This document shows, piece by piece, positions 13,535 through 14,956 of a DNA stretch of 14,956 nucleotides. The DNA lies in assembly GCA_002342805.1 (NCBI GenBank), contig DDQW01000085.1, positions 1 to 14,956 on the forward strand, read 5' to 3'. The position numbers were made by a program, and so were the translations under genes. This DNA comes from Clostridiales bacterium UBA2432. GTDB taxonomy: Bacteria; Bacillota; Clostridia; Lachnospirales; Vallitaleaceae. Position 1 is the first letter of the stretch; the number at the start of each line of letters is the position of its first letter. The notes under the pieces were generated by a model that saw nothing but the letters and a program-made list of their open reading frames with translations, was not told the DNA's origin and searched no databases.

Positions 13535-14011
13535 CTACTTGTCCCAACGGATAATACCATTCGACTTTAATTCTTCTTGAAAGTCACCAAGTATATCAAC
13601 GTTCTCAGGAGCAATCAGAAAAATATTATTCGTTACACGTTGCATGTTGCCGTCAAGCGTATAACATGAGCCACTTACAAAATCCATAATACGTTGTGCA
13701 ATCTCATGTTCTATATTTTCCAGATTAATTATGCATGGTTTTTTTGATTTTATGTGATCACAAATTTCTTGAGCTTCATCATAAGAGGTCGGTTGCATAA
13801 CAACAACTTCCATTTGAATATTTGCCTGTAAATTCATGACTTTTGATTTTCCTCCGGTATAAGTTTTAAAATTACGTGGTTCTTCTTTTCTCACAGGTTG
13901 AGGGACTCCCGTAAATGTATTAAACTCATCACTATCTAAATCCATATCCTGTTCATCTTCGTAATCATTTAATTTCATTATATCCATTACTTTATCAAAT
14001 AGTTTTGCCAT
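13535..14011 (-). CDS. sepF: SepF cell division protein
   Basis: A 158-residue SepF. It tethers FtsZ filaments to the membrane and polymerises into rings that shape the septum. An N-terminal amphipathic helix (MAKLFDKVMDIMKL, 1-14) would bind the membrane, followed by an acidic linker (about 15-60) and the SepF core (about 65-148) with VVVMQPTSYDEAQEICDHI, CIINLENIEHEIAQRIMDFVSG (about 92-113) and IFLIAPENVDI (about 130-140). The length is normal. The start ATG at 14011 has an AAAGGTGAC site and lies 22 nt after yggS. The downstream gap to yggT is 46 nt, with no terminator, so the cluster is probably one transcript. Confidence 0.95.
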   Translation of the reverse strand: MAKLFDKVMDIMKLNDYEDEQDMDLDSDEFNTFTGVPQPVRKEEPRNFKTYTGGKSKVMNLQANIQMEVVVMQPTSYDEAQEICDHIKSKKPCIINLENIEHEIAQRIMDFVSGSCYTLDGNMQRVTNNIFLIAPENVDILGDFQEELKSNGIIRWDK

Positions 14012-14033
14012 AATGTCACCTTTCTATTTCTTT

Positions 14034-14738
14034 CTATGAATTATAATTTCGCTCTCCAAAAATTCCTGTGCCCACGCGAATATGTGTAGCACCTTCTTCT
14101 ATGGCAATTTCATAATCGCCCGTCATTCCCATAGATAGAATGCTCATATTAACATTATCAATGTTTTTACTTTTTATGTCAATAAGTAATTCGCCTAATT
14201 GTCTAAAAATAGAACGATTCTCTTCCGGATTCTCTACGTAAGGAGCAATAGTCATTAATCCTTTAATATGTAAATTATTATAAGTGGCAATCTCTCGAAC
14301 CGTTTGTTCGACGTCAGATAGCATAAAACCTTGCTTACTGTCTTCTTCACTCACATTGACCTGCAATAATATATTGATGTCACACTCTTTTTTTTCAGCC
14401 TGTTTGCTTAACTGACGTGCAAGTTTTAATGAGTCGACAGAATGGATCAATTCACATGTATTTAAAACATACTTTATCTTATTGCTTTGTAAATGTCCAA
14501 TCATATGCCATTTTACCGGATCAGTAATACTTTTAGTCTTGTCACGAATTTCTTGAGGTTTATTTTCTCCAAAAGAAGTCATACCTAATTCAATGGCTGT
14601 TTTAATCATTTCGATAGGCTTGGTTTTAGATACTGCAATTAAGGTAATATCTTCCGGATTACGCCCACTTCGTTGACATGCATTTTCAATGTTGCACAGA
14701 ACTTGTTGATAGTTTTCTTCTAATTGTTTTTTCGTCAT
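14034..14738 (-). CDS. ylmE: YggS family pyridoxal phosphate homeostasis protein (PLPBP)
   Basis: A 234-residue protein of the YggS/PROSC family, a fold-type III PLP carrier that buffers free PLP and has no known catalytic activity. The PLP lysine is K38 in LIAVSKTKP. Other signatures: FGENKPQE (about 76-83), WHMIGHLQSNKIKYV (about 97-111), HSVDS (119-123), LLQVNVSEEDSKQGF (about 144-158), IKGLMTI (178-184), and the late LSMGMTGDYEIAIEEGATHIRVGTGIFG block (about 200-228). The length is usual. In Gram-positives the homologue is ylmE, directly upstream of sepF, as here. An AAAGGA site lies 5' of the ATG at 14738, 14 nt after the preceding gene. Confidence 0.96.
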   Translation of the reverse strand: MTKKQLEENYQQVLCNIENACQRSGRNPEDITLIAVSKTKPIEMIKTAIELGMTSFGENKPQEIRDKTKSITDPVKWHMIGHLQSNKIKYVLNTCELIHSVDSLKLARQLSKQAEKKECDINILLQVNVSEEDSKQGFMLSDVEQTVREIATYNNLHIKGLMTIAPYVENPEENRSIFRQLGELLIDIKSKNIDNVNMSILSMGMTGDYEIAIEEGATHIRVGTGIFGERNYNS

Positions 14739-14752
14739 TTAAACACATCCTT

Positions 14753-14956
14753 TTATTTTAATGTTGTAAATTCTTCAATTCCACTGCTGTCTGCCACTAT
14801 TTTATCATAAAGTCCAATACTATAGCGTAATTGAGACTCAATAATTCTGAAATCTTTATCCTCATAAACTGTTTCTATACGTCTAAAATCTGTATACCCC
14901 TTATTCACAACATAGACACCTTCAATTGTATTTGGAGCTTCTAATGAATACGTTTC
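14753..14956 (-). CDS. C-terminal end of a HlyD-like membrane fusion protein (cut by window edge)
   Basis: The last 67 residues of a gene that starts right of the window. The visible end includes GVYVVNKGYTDFRRIETVYE, then an RIIESQLRYSIGLYDKIV-type segment, and stops at TAA 14753-14755. A GVYVVNKGYTxFR sequence followed by a Y-x-IGLYDxIV segment fits the C-terminal barrel of HlyD-type putative membrane fusion proteins that commonly precede yggS-sepF in clostridial genomes. The N-terminal membrane anchor is not visible, so this cannot be confirmed here. It lies 14 nt from the yggS start and is probably in the same transcript. Confidence 0.55.
   Translation of the reverse strand, partial: ETYSLEAPNTIEGVYVVNKGYTDFRRIETVYEDKDFRIIESQLRYSIGLYDKIVADSSGIEEFTTLK

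Overview
The window looks like a chromosomal segment of a low-GC Firmicute, most likely a clostridial (Lachnospirales-like) lineage. The evidence is AT-rich DNA, strong AGGAGG-type ribosome binding sites often overlapping the previous stop codon, a Gram-positive ylm/DivIVA division cluster, and a pyr locus controlled by a PyrR attenuator. I cannot name the species from the sequence alone. I see no tRNA, rRNA, CRISPR array or insertion sequence.

Layout. Positions 1-2781 (+ strand) hold accessory genes: a DUF3307 membrane protein cut by the window edge, a C_GCAxxG_C_C family protein, a VOC (glyoxalase-fold) protein, a DUF1697 protein, a 69-residue orphan that looks like the tail of a lost membrane protein, and a DUF1349 protein. 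Next come a decayed antitoxin-like remnant (about 2868-2971) and a strong hairpin terminator (2977-3013) where the two gene directions converge. Everything from 3019 to the right edge is on the - strand.

Read in the direction of transcription (right to left), the - strand begins with the tail of a HlyD-like protein. It continues yggS(ylmE)-sepF-yggT(ylmG)-ylmH-divIVA, the Gram-positive division cluster, then aroB, lspA and an RluA-type pseudouridine synthase, tightly packed or overlapping. A pyrimidine locus follows: a PyrR-type attenuator leader (9288-9381), pyrR, a uracil permease gene and a terminator (7412-7443). After that come an unknown coiled-coil lipoprotein, pyrB and pyrC. A tyrosine recombinase of the housekeeping-like Lachnospiraceae type ends the series.

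How they work together. PyrR should bind the leader RNA when UMP is high, block a long antiterminator and let the terminator in front of pyrR form; the alternative folds can be drawn base by base. The terminator's 3' arm also contains the pyrR Shine-Dalgarno sequence. The most unusual protein-level signal is in pyrB and pyrC, which overlap by 8 nt. Both carry substitutions at normally conserved active-site positions: His to Asn in the aspartate carbamoyltransferase HPTQ motif, and HxHxR to HxNxQ in the dihydroorotase metal motif. This raises the possibility of a structural, weakly active or altered enzyme pair, comparable to the pseudo-dihydroorotase partner of some ATCases. A terminator separates pyrR-permease from lipoprotein-pyrB-pyrC, and two of those last three genes start with TTG.
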